A stretch of DNA of 64,000 nucleotides from Spirodela intermedia (GCA_902729315.2 LR746278.1:1871001-1935000), one strand, 5' to 3'. Numbered from the stretch's first letter, positions 1 to 26,900 are shown. Notes: generated from the sequence alone by a model not told the origin. Numbers and translations: made by a program.

Positions 1-401
1 TGAGCCACTTATGTAAATGCCATTTGGGTGGCACGATGTTCCATTTTCTAAAACAATGGGATGGTTGCTACGTGAAATTATTCTTTCTTTCTTGAAAATG
101 TGATTTTTATGGAAATTTGGTTTCTACCTGCAATTATTCTGTTATCTTTTTTGAGGACACATTTGGTGAATCATTGTTTTTTTTTTTTTTTTATCACTGC
201 GTTTGAAATTCCTTTTAAAATGTTTTTTTAATTAGTCTTTTAGTGTTTAGTTTATATTTAGCTTGTTAGTTCAAGTTCTTCTACACACTTTTCTCCATTT
301 GGTGATAGAACCTGCTTCGTTTTTGAACACTTTATGTGCTTCTAGTTTTTTGATTATTCATTTTCTTGGTTCTGATTATAGACGTATCGTTGCTTTGGCA
401 G
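1..401 (+). other. Intron of the TEBICHI gene at the window edge
   Basis: AT-rich sequence with a long T run near 178-192 and no coding segment that joins the next exon. It ends in a pyrimidine-rich stretch and a CAG acceptor at 399-401. I read it as the 3' part of an intron whose donor lies left of the window. Confidence 0.7.
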
Positions 402-15751
<15,350 letters not shown>

Positions 15752-16757
15752 ACGTCATCAAGGAAAAAGGGGTCTCTGAAAGATGATTACTGAAGAAATA
15801 TGGGCACTTTTGAAGCCTTTTAAAGCTCTTGATCTCTGATAAATCGTCAGAGGTTCTGTCAGGATCGTATTGACTCTGCTGAGATAATTTTCCGGAGATT
15901 CAGTCAACGATCATCTACACCAGATGGCTGCAGTCTTCTCATGCCGTTGGAAATGATGCAGGGATTTCCACAATTAATCGCTGGTAAGAACTAAATACTC
16001 ACTCGTTGACCTTGTCATGAACACTTTTCTAATTAAACCAGATTTTTTTATTTTTTATTTTGCCAATCTGATAGTTGTTCTTCCAGCAGCCAATATCTTC
16101 AAGATATGGAGTCACATTACATCTTGGTGTTGATTATTCCCATTTGTACTCATCATTTGCCTCGAGTTGGCCACAGACATAAGGAATGTCGCCTCGTTCC
16201 AGATTGGGTCCATTGATAGTTCTTCACGGAGTTGACTTTATGATTATCCTCCTTACTATACGGCGGACAATAAAGGAATATTTGAAACGCTCTGTTCTGT
16301 ACAGAAGGGCAGACATTGGTGAAGTTGGACAATTTTCTACATGGACATTCCATGGTCTCGTTGACTTTCATCACAGTTAGTCAACTCTCCAGAATTTCCT
16401 TCTTTCTTTCCCACGTATGAATAATTCTGCAGTCTCAATGTTTATGGATAGAGAAAAACTGACTGGGGACAAATCGTCTGGCCTTGTAACGAACGCTGTA
16501 TAGAATCATCTTCTGATTCTGTCTATTCGGTTTAATTTGATAAATAAATATGTGATTTGTTATTCGGACGTAAGAAAACTATCGATACAATTTAATGGGC
16601 CGGCAGCCCAAAACCCCTCCCGGACGGGCCTGGTTTATTTTGTTCTTGGCTCTCAAAATGGATTCAGCCTCGCTTTTGACCAGTTTTCCGAGGTGGGTTT
16701 GGACTTGAATGGTGCCCAAACCTTAGTTTGGACTCACAATCACTCATGAGGTGGAGA

Positions 16758-16798
<41 letters not shown>
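16758..16798. repeat. (CT)n microsatellite
   Basis: About 40 bases of CT repeat with one TTT interruption, 1 kb beyond the TEBICHI stop. Confidence 0.95.
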
Positions 16799-16800
<2 letters not shown>

Positions 16801-17436
16801 CCTTGCTCGTTGACATTCCCAGTAAAAAAACATTAAATGTTAATGCGCATCCGCAATTACTATTTTAAGCCAGTGCCCATGGAGGAGGGAGAGAGAGAGA
16901 GAGAGGAAGGGGGGGGGGGAAGCCCTTCAAAGGATTGAGGAGCGTAACGTTTCTCTTCTCATTGTCAGCCTAATCACGGAGATGGCAAGTAGCGAGTAGT
17001 AGTAGTCATCTATCGAATCCTGGCCTTCTTCCACACGAGAGACGAAAACCAATATGGACGCATGGTGTTGCCCACTTACACGGATTCGCCGCTGTTGACC
17101 GGGCTCAATTCATCCAGCCTGAACCTTCGAAGGAGAATTTAAAAGGAAAATAGAGCAATAATTTGGCCTGATATTCATGTGGTAACCCAACCCACCCGCC
17201 CGGGATTCTCTCTCTCTTTCTCTCTCTATTTCTAGGATAGTTGCATAGAGGGACAGATTTCGGATCCAAACTCATTTGTGTGTGTGTGTGAGAGAGAGAG
17301 CGAGACAGTTGTTCTTTACCGATTAAGGACAGTAGGGAGCTTTTAGGAGAGCGACAAGTCATTAGGGTATATGATACCACGGGGAATCCAATTACGACTC
17401 TCCAAGCACCCAAAGATCCCCCACACCATAATTAGA

Positions 17437-17508
17437 GAAAAAGAAGAAGAAGAAGAAGAAGAAGAAGAGGGGAGAGAGAGGGGAGAGAGAGAGAGAGAGA
17501 GAGAGAGT
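17437..17508. repeat. Compound (GAA)n(GA)n microsatellite
   Basis: A purine-only tract: GAA repeats passing into GA repeats. Open frames through it encode runs of Glu/Arg or Ser/Leu and are not genes. Confidence 0.95.
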
Positions 17509-18046
17509 ATACTCCATAAAAGGCTGCACTTCGCAGCCACCCAATGGAGGCACTGGTGCCGTAAACCCGAAGCTCGATGACGCAAAGTGAATAAGCAGCA
17601 GTGCGCGGGAAGTCTTCCAAAGAAGTATCCATGCATAATTTAAGCAAACCCACCACAAATTCCTACCAAAAGATGACGCTTTGGTGAATTTTATAAGCGA
17701 TGGAAGCTTCAGGAGGATAACCTTTTAAACTCTGACTCGCCGCATAACCTTTTATAATGCGCTCGACCTTACGATCTCGGGGAGAAGACTGCGAGGAGAC
17801 GATCAGTTTGACCTCGTACACTCACACAGAATTTTATAAGAGCCTGTCCTTGAATGATTGTAGGGTGGTTAGGTCAATCGGGCTCGAGTGGAAAGGCATC
17901 CATTAGCCATAATTACCTTGTGAAGTAATCAGGAGGCGTGGTCACTATGTGGTAGTTAGAATACACGCCATGACGACAAAGAAGATGAAGAAAGGATTCG
18001 CTGAGGAGGATGGGGTGGTGTTGGGTCCTGACCATGAGATTTACAA

Positions 18047-18050
<4 letters not shown>

Positions 18051-18091
<41 letters not shown>
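18051..18091. repeat. (CT)n microsatellite
   Basis: Uninterrupted CT repeat of about 40 bases in the intergenic spacer. A shorter CT tract lies at 18406-18432. Confidence 0.95.
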
Positions 18092-18094
<3 letters not shown>

Positions 18095-19087
18095 CTTATC
18101 TGACATGAGCGAACTTGTTGCTCTAAATGTCGGCTATGGCTTTAAGGTACGAGACTCACTTTTGTACTTCTTTAAATTCTCCACATTCCTCTTTCTGTGA
18201 CGGTCAGGAGGGGGTAGTCTTGAATAATCCCCACTAGGAAAACAAAGGAATCCCATGGAAACCCACGCAACGTATCGAACTATTTACTATACGGCATTCT
18301 CCCTCTCGATCTCTACCATTCAAGCATTAAAAACTATGGACAAACTGATTGGCCGGTAGACACTCCCAGAGAAGCAAGCATGCATGGGGAGAGCAACGAA
18401 CGAACCCTCTCTCTCTCTCTCTCTCTCTCTCTGTCTGTGACCCTATGTATGTACATGTACATACGCACACAGACATGTCTTAAGTGGGCCTGAATGTGGT
18501 GTACTATGTGCAATGGTAGCCGTCAGATAACATGGAGGAGATCGACCTATAAAACTGTGAAGAGCAGTACGTAGGAGAAAATGTGGAAAGGTGACAACTT
18601 TACGACGGCGTTGGTACCCACAGCAGAAGTGGAGAAGGCCATGATAACTTAACATAAGGGCACTTGGCCCCCTTGGCCATGCTCGATATTCTTCTTCCTT
18701 CGTCGCCCAAACCTCTTCTCCTGCCGCAACAACGCTGTCATCGCTGGCCTCCCTCCTCGTCCGTTAACCCCTCCGCAAGACCTGCAACAGGGCGAGCGAT
18801 CGAGCGAGAGAGAGAGAGAGAGTCCCCTATTCGGAAGTGTGGATAAGGACTCACGGTCTCCGTTTAACGTGGGGATCAGTTCCTCTTGGCCTCAGTCACT
18901 TGGTTAGATAACAGATAGATGGAGGGTGGGGAGGGACGGGGGGGGGTTTATCTTAAAATCCGTCCCAGTTCTCTATCGTGCCTTTGTTAAACAGGCTCCT
19001 CTCCTCTGAAATACCTCCATTTGGGAGCTCCTCTTTCCTCCTTGTTCCACTGCAACCCCTTCCGTTGGAGGGGTTGACCGCCCTCCC

Positions 19088-20034
19088 ATGGATCCCTGGA
19101 GAGAAGCCGAAGGTAAAATGCTTCACGACCCCTTCTACCACCAGTTCCACCCTTCCAAGGCCACCACCACCAGCGGCGGTGGCGGCGGCGGCCCTGGGGG
19201 GAGGACGGTGCAGGTGAGCGGCCCGGTCATTGTGGGAGCGGGCCCATCGGGGCTTGCCGTGGCCGCCTGCCTCAAGGAGAAGGGCCTCCCTTTCTTCCTC
19301 CTCGAGAGGACCGACTGCATCGCCTCCCTGTGGAGGCACAGGACCTACGACCGCCTCCATCTCCACCTCCCCAAGAGGTTCTGCCAACTACCCCACATGC
19401 CTTTTCCGGCGAATTTCCCGGCATACCCGACGAAGGAGCAATTCCTCGCCTACCTCGACGCCTACGCGTGGCGCTTCGGCGTGTCGCCGACGTTCAACCA
19501 GACGGTGGAGTCCGCCGAGTTCGATCGGTTCCTCGGCCTCTGGAGGGTGAAGACAAGGAGAACCGGCAAGGAGGAGGACGACGGCGGCGAGGAGTATCTC
19601 TGCCGGTGGCTGGTGGTGGCCACCGGAGAGAATGCGGAGGTTGTGTTGCCGGAGATCAGAGGGATGGCACAGTTCAAAGGGCCGGTGGTTCATACGAGCG
19701 CCTATCGGAGTGGGGCGGCGTTCAGGGGGAAGAGGGTGCTCGTCGTCGGGTGCGGCAACTCCGGCATGGAGGTGTGCTTAGATCTCTACAACTACGACGC
19801 TCACCCAAGTCTCGTCGTCAGGGATTCCGTACGTATATACATGCCATTAAAACTCTTCACACAATTCGAGAATATAATATTAATTTTTCTGAAAAATTGT
19901 CAAATTTATTTTAGGTTACATCATATTATTCCTAGTTCTCGAAAGTGGCAGAGTTATTATGTTGGAATGATCCTGCATTGAATTTAACATGATTAGAATA
20001 CACGCGGATATACAAATACAACATTTATATATCT

Positions 20035-20075
<41 letters not shown>

Positions 20076-21258
20076 CTTGAACTGGTCGAAAATAGAAGCA
20101 TTGAAACTAGATCACCGTTCATAGATCAGATTTTATCGTTTCAAAGTCTATTAGTTTTGCCTTCAACTAAACCAGAACCAGGAATCGATCATGCGATGCA
20201 GCTTCTACCCTTTTCGTTCTATTATCCTCTTTTCCAGAATCAGTCCCTACATGACCGACGGCCAGGTGCGCTGTTTCCCAAGAAGGATCCCCAATGTTCG
20301 GCGTGCGGAGAAAGATCTCCCCACGATTCAGAGGGCCTGGCAAGACCCTCGTGGTACTGGATTCTCCGCAGGGTTGATCTGCTTCCCGATCTGGGTAAAA
20401 AAAAGCTTCCATGCTCGACCCCCGGGGATCTTCCTCTATTGAAATACTTTCTTTCTCGGGAACTCTTTGCCCATCCCGAAAGCATCTTCCTCCTATTCTC
20501 CTCCTTTCTCCCCCTGCGCCACCACTTTCCTCCTCCCCCGGCAGAGAAAGAGAGCTAGCCGCAGAGTAGATTGCATCAATAACATCAACAAGGAAGATCA
20601 CCCTATCTCTCTCTCTCTAAAGTGGTGAGCAATGGCAGGTGCACGTTCTACCCAGGGACATACTAGGTGGATCGACCTTCGGTATCTCCATGTGGCTTCT
20701 CCGGTGGCTCCCTGTGCGGGCAGTTGACCGGCTACTCCTCATCGCCTCGCGGCTCATGCTGGGGGACACCGCCAGGCTCGGCGTGGAGCGCCCCCTGCTC
20801 GGCCCGCTGGAGCTCAAGTCCATCTCCGGCAAGACTCCCGTCCTTGACGTGGGCACGGTGGCGAGGATCAAGTCCGGTGACGTCAAGGTGAGCCATTGAT
20901 GGAATAATCCCGCTTCCGATGATAGCTTCGCGGCATACGGATTGATGGGTAGTATCTTAATTGATTGGTGGGTTTTGGTATCGGCAGGTTCGTCCAGGGA
21001 TAGAGCAATTGCTTGAGCATGGAGCCGAGTTCGTCGACGGGACGAAGGGGGACTTCGACGCCATCGTCTTGGCGACTGGGTACAGAAGCAACGTGCCTTC
21101 CTGGTTGAAGGTGAGCCAGATGATTTTATACTAGAAATATATAAATGGATAAATCGACGACTTTGATTAATTTTGAGAGTGACTATGCGGTATAGTATCA
21201 TAGTCCAGGGTCGTGTACTGCATGCAGCTAGGCATATTTTCTTTGCTATCCTCGTAAG

Positions 21259-21302
<44 letters not shown>

Positions 21303-21813
21303 GGATGGAAGTATATTATAGTCGTTAATTAGCTGATTAAATGCGACTAAAATTAACTTCTTTTGCGTTGAACGATTCGATTCTGACAGAGAATTCAAGG
21401 AGATTGATGTGTTTATTTGCCAGGAGAGGGAGTTCGTGGGGGAAGGTTAGTCTGAGGAGAACACAATTTCTAGACTAATTTCGCATTCGAAATACGCATC
21501 AGAGTAGGTAATCAACCTATTCAACGTGCTTAAAATTAGTCAACTTCGAGTTGGAGGATCTCATTCTCGGACACGTTTCAAGGAGATTGATTCGTTTGTC
21601 TGGCAGGAGGAGGAATTATTCTCGGAGAAGGACGGGCTGCCGAGGCGGCCCTTTCCCAACGGATGGAAGGGCGGGCAGGGCCTCTACGCCGTTGGCTTCA
21701 CCAAGCGCGGCATCCTCGGGGCTTCTATGGACGCGATGAGGGTCGCTGACGATATCGAGCAGCAGTGGAAGGCCGCGACGGAGCCGCCTTCTCACATAGA
21801 AGGGAGCCACTAG
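19088..21813 (+). CDS. YUC: YUCCA indole-3-pyruvate monooxygenase
   Basis: Exons 19088-19828, 20639-20887, 20988-21110 and 21607-21813, all phase 0, give 439 residues. The enzyme converts indole-3-pyruvate to indole-3-acetic acid, the last step of the main auxin pathway, using FAD and NADPH (family knowledge). Visible motifs: FAD-binding GAGPSG at 50-55, the flavin-monooxygenase fingerprint [11 protein letters not shown] at 196-206, NADPH-binding GCGNSG at 221-226, the ATGEN segment near 179, and ATGYRSNVP in exon 3. The C-terminal exon carries the family signature [10 protein letters not shown]. Residues 28-40 are a Gly/Ser/Thr-rich linker. The start is the first ATG in frame and gives a typical family length. 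Closest subgroup looks like YUC2/YUC6, but I cannot separate paralogues by eye. Exon 1 is very GC-rich and intron 1 (810 bases) contains a GA microsatellite. Confidence 0.95.
20037..20073. repeat. (GA)n microsatellite in YUCCA intron 1
   Basis: About 36 bases of GA repeat in intron 1, roughly 570 bases before the exon 2 acceptor. Confidence 0.95.
21261..21299. repeat. (GA)n microsatellite in YUCCA intron 3
   Basis: Uninterrupted GA repeat of about 39 bases in the last intron, upstream of the duplicated acceptor. Confidence 0.95.
21396..21629 (+). repeat. Direct duplication of a splice-acceptor segment in YUCCA intron 3
   Basis: Two related segments start with CAAGGAGATTGAT at 21396 and 21579, 183 bases apart. 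Each runs through a pyrimidine stretch and a CAG (21421-21423 and 21604-21606) into GAG-rich coding-like sequence. The right copy is the acceptor of exon 4. The left copy would reach a TAG after eight codons. Confidence 0.75.
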
Positions 21814-23090
21814 CAGTCCGAAAGCTTGGAATGGGGTGTGCTCGCGGTGTAATCCCTCTCCCAACCAACAGATCAACTGGTTTGGGCAGATTGTGGGAGT
21901 TGACTTGTTTCAAGAGGAATGGGCAGATAGTGGAGGACCCGCCATTAATGTTTGCCTATGTTTAAGGTTTCTTCCTCCTGGAAGAGACTTGGGTTGAGAG
22001 AGTATACATATGTATACTGTTCGTTTGGGCGTATCATCTCTTTCTCTCTCTAGTGTGATCTTCGATATACGAACATTCTGCACCAGACAGCAGTTTGCCT
22101 CGACTGAACCCAATTTTAGTGAGAGATGAAGGGATTATACCGGTCGTAAAGCCATTTTTTTACAGAAAAGATCCGAATTAGTGGAAAATTAATACCCTTC
22201 TGTGTTTTCGGACGATATTGATATTCAGAACTTAGGGTTTGATGCTCCACAGGAAGAACACGACGGCAACCTCACAAAGATGAAATCTTTGTCCGCAAAA
22301 GGACTTGGAAAATTTCTTCCTGAAGGCCTCGACTCGACCATCCCCTCTCACCCCCTTTAGATGAGACGGGTTGACCTACGAAATCCAGTCTCCGACGGTT
22401 CACTCACTTCCCGATCAACTCTTCCTGTTTAAATAGAGACTGATCCGATCCCAAGCATTTATCCGTAAATCTCAGTTGCGTCCCAGCTGCTCGGTTTAGT
22501 TTCCACACAGAAAAGAGAGAAGAAACCAACCTCATCCATGAGCTGCCGTCCTTCTCCATGCAGGACTCTGCAGTACAGTCGCGAACCTGTGGTGTGCGAG
22601 AGGATCCGTCCTGGTGGCGCTGCCGGTTCCACCGGCGAACTACTCCGAGAAGAAGAGCTAGCTGCCAGCTATCTAGAGGCGGGATGCCGTCTCGGAGAAT
22701 GCGTGGAGCGGGGTATCTGGAATACAGGCCAATAGGCTTTCTAGGAAGTTTCCATGGAATATTATTATCCAGGAAAACATGGCCGACCGCGTCCTCGCTC
22801 AAGCTCCGTCCATCTTTGAGATCTTTGTCTTCTTCCTACGGGAAAATCTCGACGACTTGATGTATAGTAGCAGGAATCCTCTTCAAGAAGCCGGAACCGG
22901 GAATCCCACCTTGGAAATCCACTCCGCAGAGAGGATCGAACTGCTTCGCCTCCCATGCTGAATTGCGTCACTGTTCCGCATGGATGTGCTCCTGGCTGTG
23001 TGGCCCCCTGCGGACCACTGCTGGGTTCTGATGATCATCGTCGTCATCATCAAAGAGAACGCGATACATGATTGATGACTACAATCTTGT

Positions 23091-23093
<3 letters not shown>

Positions 23094-23132
<39 letters not shown>
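23094..23132. repeat. (GA)n microsatellite
   Basis: About 38 bases of GA repeat in the gene-free spacer. Confidence 0.95.
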
Positions 23133-23136
<4 letters not shown>

Positions 23137-23597
23137 TATGGGCTCTGTGGGCTTTGATAAAGAACTAGGCCCACCAGCAAAACGAAAAGCCGGGTCCGTT
23201 GACAAGCTAAGCATGAGGATGGGAGGAGTTTGATCAGCGGCTGATTCGCAGGAAGAACTGGAAAACGGGTCTCGAGGGGCTTCGTCGTGTTCTTTCTCCA
23301 TCTGGGTAGGGGGAATGGGGGCGGGATCTCTTTTGTTCTCTTGCAGGTTAACGCTTCTAACATTCCCTCGTCATCCCGGAAGGCCATTAAATGGACGGCT
23401 TGTTTGCGATTCCGATGCCTGCGGCAGGCAGACCGGAGAGATTCGGGCTTGCCCATGAGGTTGGAATTCGAACGGGCGAGGCGCCGGAATCGATGGACAT
23501 TTAATGAGGAGAGAGGGATTTACAGACGGCCGCACAGCCTGTAGCTCCGCGTAGCCTGTCCCCGCCAGCCTCCCGCCCTCCTCTCTCTCTATCTCCA

Positions 23598-23952
23598 CTC
23601 TGTCGGATCCGAGCAGCAGGTCGTCGTCATCGTGAAGAATGCCTCGTGCCATCGACGTCTCTCTCTCTCTCCTCCCGCTCTGTCGGATCCAAGCTGCAGG
23701 TCGTCTTCATCGTGAAGAATGCCTCGTACCCATTGACGTCTCTCTCTCTCTCTCTCTCTCTTTCTCCCCCCCCTCTGTCGGATCTAAGCAGCAAGTCGTC
23801 TTCATCGTGAAGAATGCTTCCTGCCCATAGACGTCTCTCTCTGTCTCTCTTTCTCCCCCCGCTCTGTCGGATCCAAGCAGCAGGTCGTCTTCATCGTGAA
23901 GAATGCCTTGTGCCCATTGACGGCTCCCTCTCTCTCTCTCTCTGTCTCTCTG
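23598..23952. repeat. Four-unit minisatellite, 80-95 base period
   Basis: Four copies begin with CTCTGTCGGATC-type sequence at 23598, 23678, 23773 and 23862. Each copy continues through AGCAGCAGGTCGTCTTCATC and GTGAAGAATGC into CCCATTGACG, then a variable CT tract. Copies differ by scattered substitutions and mainly by CT-tract length, which explains the uneven spacing (80, 95, 89 bases). Confidence 0.92.
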
Positions 23953-24029
23953 GTGCAGACAGAAGGTAGCCGGGATACAGTGTTTACAGTAGGAAGACAG
24001 CATATAGAAGGGTGCCTAGTTCCCATTGG

Positions 24030-24082
<53 letters not shown>

Positions 24083-24094
24083 CTCTCTCTCTCT
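24030..24094. repeat. Long (CT)n microsatellite
   Basis: About 64 bases of CT repeat with two CTAT interruptions, directly right of the minisatellite. Another CT tract follows at about 24147-24167. Confidence 0.95.
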
Positions 24095-25131
24095 GCGATG
24101 GCCTCAGACGGTGTGGCATTGACGTATCAGCACGATACAGTCCCCTTCTCTCTCTCTCTCTCTCTCCTTCCTGTCTGAGCCTCAGGAGGGTTTTATGAGT
24201 GGGAGGAAAAAGGAGAGAGTCTCTCTGTTCCTCTCTGTCTCGGTTCATGCTGCCGGCAGCAGGCCGGAGCCCGAGAGGAGAGCTGCCCCGGCCAGCCTTT
24301 CCGCCGGCGGCGCCGCCTACCGGGGCCCCTCCGCGGCAGCCCAACCTTCCCTTTTGCTGCCACCAGCCGGTCGGACGTGCCGACACCACCTCTCAGAATC
24401 CCCGTCGAGAACTCCCGAGAATCGACCCCCCACCCCCGGCTGAGACCCTTTCCGATTCATGCCGATATTTCTGAATCTGCTGAAAACCCATTTTTCATGA
24501 TCCAATAAATCTTGCAAAAAACTATCTTTTTTAATAAATTGTGGCAATGTGGGTGGCTAATTCGTAACCGTGATACTATTAAGAACAAGGTTCGGACTAT
24601 CATAAAAATGAAATAAAATTGAAAATAATAATGAAAGTAAAGCCAAATAATATTGAGAAAAAAAATATTCACGTAGTCGTGCTGATCTTGGATCATCGAT
24701 ATTACCAAATATTTTGAGTACGGATTTTCTCGTCGTCAGGTGAATCAGAAATGGTTTTCAGATGGCGCTTCAGTTAGATTTTTTTCTTCTTTTCAAACTC
24801 GTTGTCGTTATACGGCTGACGTTGATTTCACAGCGGAAACAGCCGAGCCTTCAACAGGGATGACAGCCGGCGGCTGGGCTGATGGGCGCACGAGCTTGAA
24901 ACACGACTCGCTGGTGGTCCTACCACCAAGAAGACGCCCACGCGCCACCCCTGGTGAGGAGCGAGAAAGAGGAGATAGAGATGATCTATAGTTTGGGTGG
25001 TGCATTCCTTGAAAGAGTGGCGCGGAGAGAGAGGCGGCGAGACACAGAGACACAGAGAAACAGAGGGTGAGAGGGAGGGAATCTTTCGTCTTGGTGGAGC
25101 ATTCCTTGATCAGGCGCCATGGCAGAGAGAG

Positions 25132-25432
25132 AGAGAAAAGAGAGCGAGAAGAAGGAGAAGAGAGCGAGAGAGAGCGAGAAAGAGAGAGAAAGAGAGAGCG
25201 AGAAAGAGGGGAGAGAGAGAGAGAGAGAGCAAGAAGAAGGAGAAGAGAGCGAGAGAGAGCGAGAAAGAGAGAGAAAGAGAGAGCGAGAGAGGGGAGAGAG
25301 AGCGAGAAAGAGAGAGATAGAGAGAGAGAGGAGGCGAGATAGAGCGAGAAAGAGAGAGAAGAGAGCGAGAGAGAGCGAAAAGAGCGAGAAAGAGAGAGCG
25401 AGAAAGAGCGAGAGAGGGGGAGAGAGAGAGAG
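25132..25432. repeat. 300-base GA-rich tract of GAGAGCGAGAAAG-type units
   Basis: Almost entirely purine on the + strand, with C only in GCGA steps. It consists of irregular repeats of GAGA, GAAA and GCGA, including a longer internal repetition (about 25140-25200 against 25235-25285). All six frames stay open over long stretches only because of base composition; the + strand reads Glu/Arg/Lys runs and the - strand Ser/Leu runs. Confidence 0.93.
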
Positions 25433-25896
25433 TGCTGCTTAGGATATAACAGAAATACAGAGAGAGATGGAGAGCACGGTTGGCCGAGAGAGAGAAACAT
25501 GGAGAGGGAGAGGCGAAGAGCTTTCTTGCCAATGAGACAATAGCGTTAGAGGGGGACGAGGGGCTTTCTTCTCTACAAGAGATGGAGAGAGGGAGAGAGG
25601 GAGAGATGGAAAGAGAGAGAGAGCCATAGATCTTACTCCTCGGAAGCATAAAGAGAAGACAGTTTTACATAGCGGTCCAGTCGATCCCTTTACGGGCAGC
25701 AGTCTCCTCCTCCCCGTCGTCTTCCTCCTCCCGCTCGCCCTCTCAGAAAACGGCCGAGGAGAACCAGACAAGGAAGCCCCTTGCTTCCATTAATTAACAG
25801 TCGATACACCCATCAGGTCTCCGACGAAGCCCAAACAGCTAGTGGAAGATGCTCGCAAGCAGGTGAGATCAACGGGAAGAAGACATCCTCTCCAGG

Positions 25897-26862
25897 TCAA
25901 CCGAAAAGCGTCTCCCCGAAGAGGGTCTCGCGGATTTCCAAGAACACCTCAACAATGGTGGAGTGATGGAGGGGAGGATTGAGAGAGAGATAGCTATGGA
26001 GGAGGTTCTCCATCTCCCTCTCCCCGAAGATCTGCTGCTCCATGATCATCTCTAGCATGGAGCACCGGAAGTCCTCTCGTGGGTCGCTCGACTGCTTCTC
26101 CACCGCGAATCCCGCCGCTGCCGCCGCCGCCGTCGCCTCCTCCGCCTCCGCGATGTCCTCGTATAAGTTCCCGTTTCTGGAGAAAGCAGACGAAGAAGAG
26201 GCCGAAGAAGCGGACACAGCCGGACGAAACGCCTCGTCCCAGCTGCGGCGGCGATGTTGTCGCTGCTTCTGTGAGTTCATCATCTTCTTCCTCCTGCTGC
26301 TGGTGCCATGGGGGCGGGAGTAGTAATAGAATTCTGAGGAGTCGGAGGAGAAGCTCCTCGACGAGAAGAGCGTCTCCGTCTCCGCCGGTGCCCCTCCTCC
26401 ACCTTCATCGCTGCTGAAGAAATCCCCGGCGTCCTCCTCGTCGCTGTCTTCCCGGCAGGAAGAACTCGTGAAGCCATAACTGTTGGACAGAAGCTTCCGC
26501 TTCCGCTTCTTCTTCTTCCTCTTCATCATCATCATCATCATCCTCTCCTCCTCTTTCTTCTTCGTCTTCATTGCGGCGGCGACCCTCTCCTCCTCTCTCT
26601 GCAACTCCTCCGCCATCTGCCTGAAGCAGAAGTGAGAAGGCGAACCCAGCAAGGAAGGAGACGACGGCTTCCCCCACCTCGTCCCCGTCGCCAGCGGTGG
26701 CGCTTCCGCCACCGTCGCCTCCGGGCGGCGGCGGACGAAGGAGACAAAGGCCGGCTGATGAACGACTTCCGCAAAGCTGCGGGAGGTGATGCTGCAGGGC
26801 GAACGCCGTAGAGATGCTCGCCAAGCCCTCGCCAGCCGCTCCTTCAGACCTCCGCTCTCCAT
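25897..26862 (-). CDS. OFP: OVATE family protein (transcriptional repressor)
   Basis: Single exon, 321 residues, typical of the mostly intronless OFP family. Family members are plant-specific repressors that bind TALE homeodomain proteins and control organ shape; that is family knowledge. The OVATE domain occupies roughly residues 258-316: DPREDFRCSMLEMI, then QQIFGEREMENLLHSYLSLN, then the hydrophobic segment before the stop. The N-terminus (MESGGLKERLARAWRASLRR) resembles the basic start of the OFP7/8-like subgroup. The middle is low complexity, with Met and Lys runs near 107-123, an acidic patch and Ala/Ser runs. The last residues ETLFGETLFG show a five-residue tandem duplication just before TGA. 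A CT tract (coding strand) and a TATA-like element lie upstream. Confidence 0.93.
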   Translation of the reverse strand: MESGGLKERLARAWRASLRRSPCSITSRSFAEVVHQPAFVSFVRRRPEATVAEAPPLATGTRWGKPSSPSLLGSPSHFCFRQMAEELQREEERVAAAMKTKKKEEERMMMMMMKRKKKKRKRKLLSNSYGFTSSSCREDSDEEDAGDFFSSDEGGGGAPAETETLFSSRSFSSDSSEFYYYSRPHGTSSRRKKMMNSQKQRQHRRRSWDEAFRPAVSASSASSSSAFSRNGNLYEDIAEAEEATAAAAAAGFAVEKQSSDPREDFRCSMLEMIMEQQIFGEREMENLLHSYLSLNPPLHHSTIVEVFLEIRETLFGETLFG

Positions 26863-26896
26863 CTTCTACTGGTTGCTGCGCAAAGTGTAGAGAGAG

Positions 26897-26900
<4 letters not shown>

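Larger units (their letters stand above)
15752..19087. other. Spacer between TEBICHI and YUCCA
   Basis: Holds the TEBICHI 3' untranslated region just after 15751 and, at the right end, the YUCCA promoter and leader. In between are several GA/CT microsatellites and a G run at about 16910. Short open frames in it are repeat-encoded or lack any family resemblance. I see no gene. Confidence 0.6.
21814..25896. other. 4.1-kb gene-free spacer rich in GA/CT repeats
   Basis: Lies between the convergent YUCCA and OVATE genes. It holds GA/CT microsatellites, a four-unit minisatellite (23598 to about 23952) and a 300-base GA-rich tract (25132-25432). Around 22400-22960 both strands have moderately long open frames, but none shows a family motif, a plausible splice pattern or a clear start, so I call no gene. 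Confidence 0.6.

Noticed and set aside
19330-19914. 194-codon open frame in a second frame of YUCCA exon 1
   Set aside because: It overlaps the YUCCA coding exon in another frame, is Arg/Gly-rich from GC-rich codons, and runs into the intron.
21424-21450. Extra YUCCA exon at the first of two similar acceptors
   Set aside because: It stops at a TAG after eight codons, whereas the downstream acceptor yields the conserved family C-terminus. Treated as a decoy duplication.
22404-22802. 132-codon open frame on the - strand
   Set aside because: No family motif, no partner exon, and several overlapping frames are equally open. Not enough to call a gene.
23598-23952. Possible CRISPR-like array
   Set aside because: Spacing is regular, but the variable parts are only CT tracts, the cores are long and diverged, and this is plant nuclear DNA. 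It is a minisatellite.
24808-25649. Long open frames on both strands, reading Ser/Leu or Arg/Glu runs of 100-230 codons
   Set aside because: They are produced by the GA/CT repeat tract, which lacks stop codons in all frames. There is no start context, domain or splice support.
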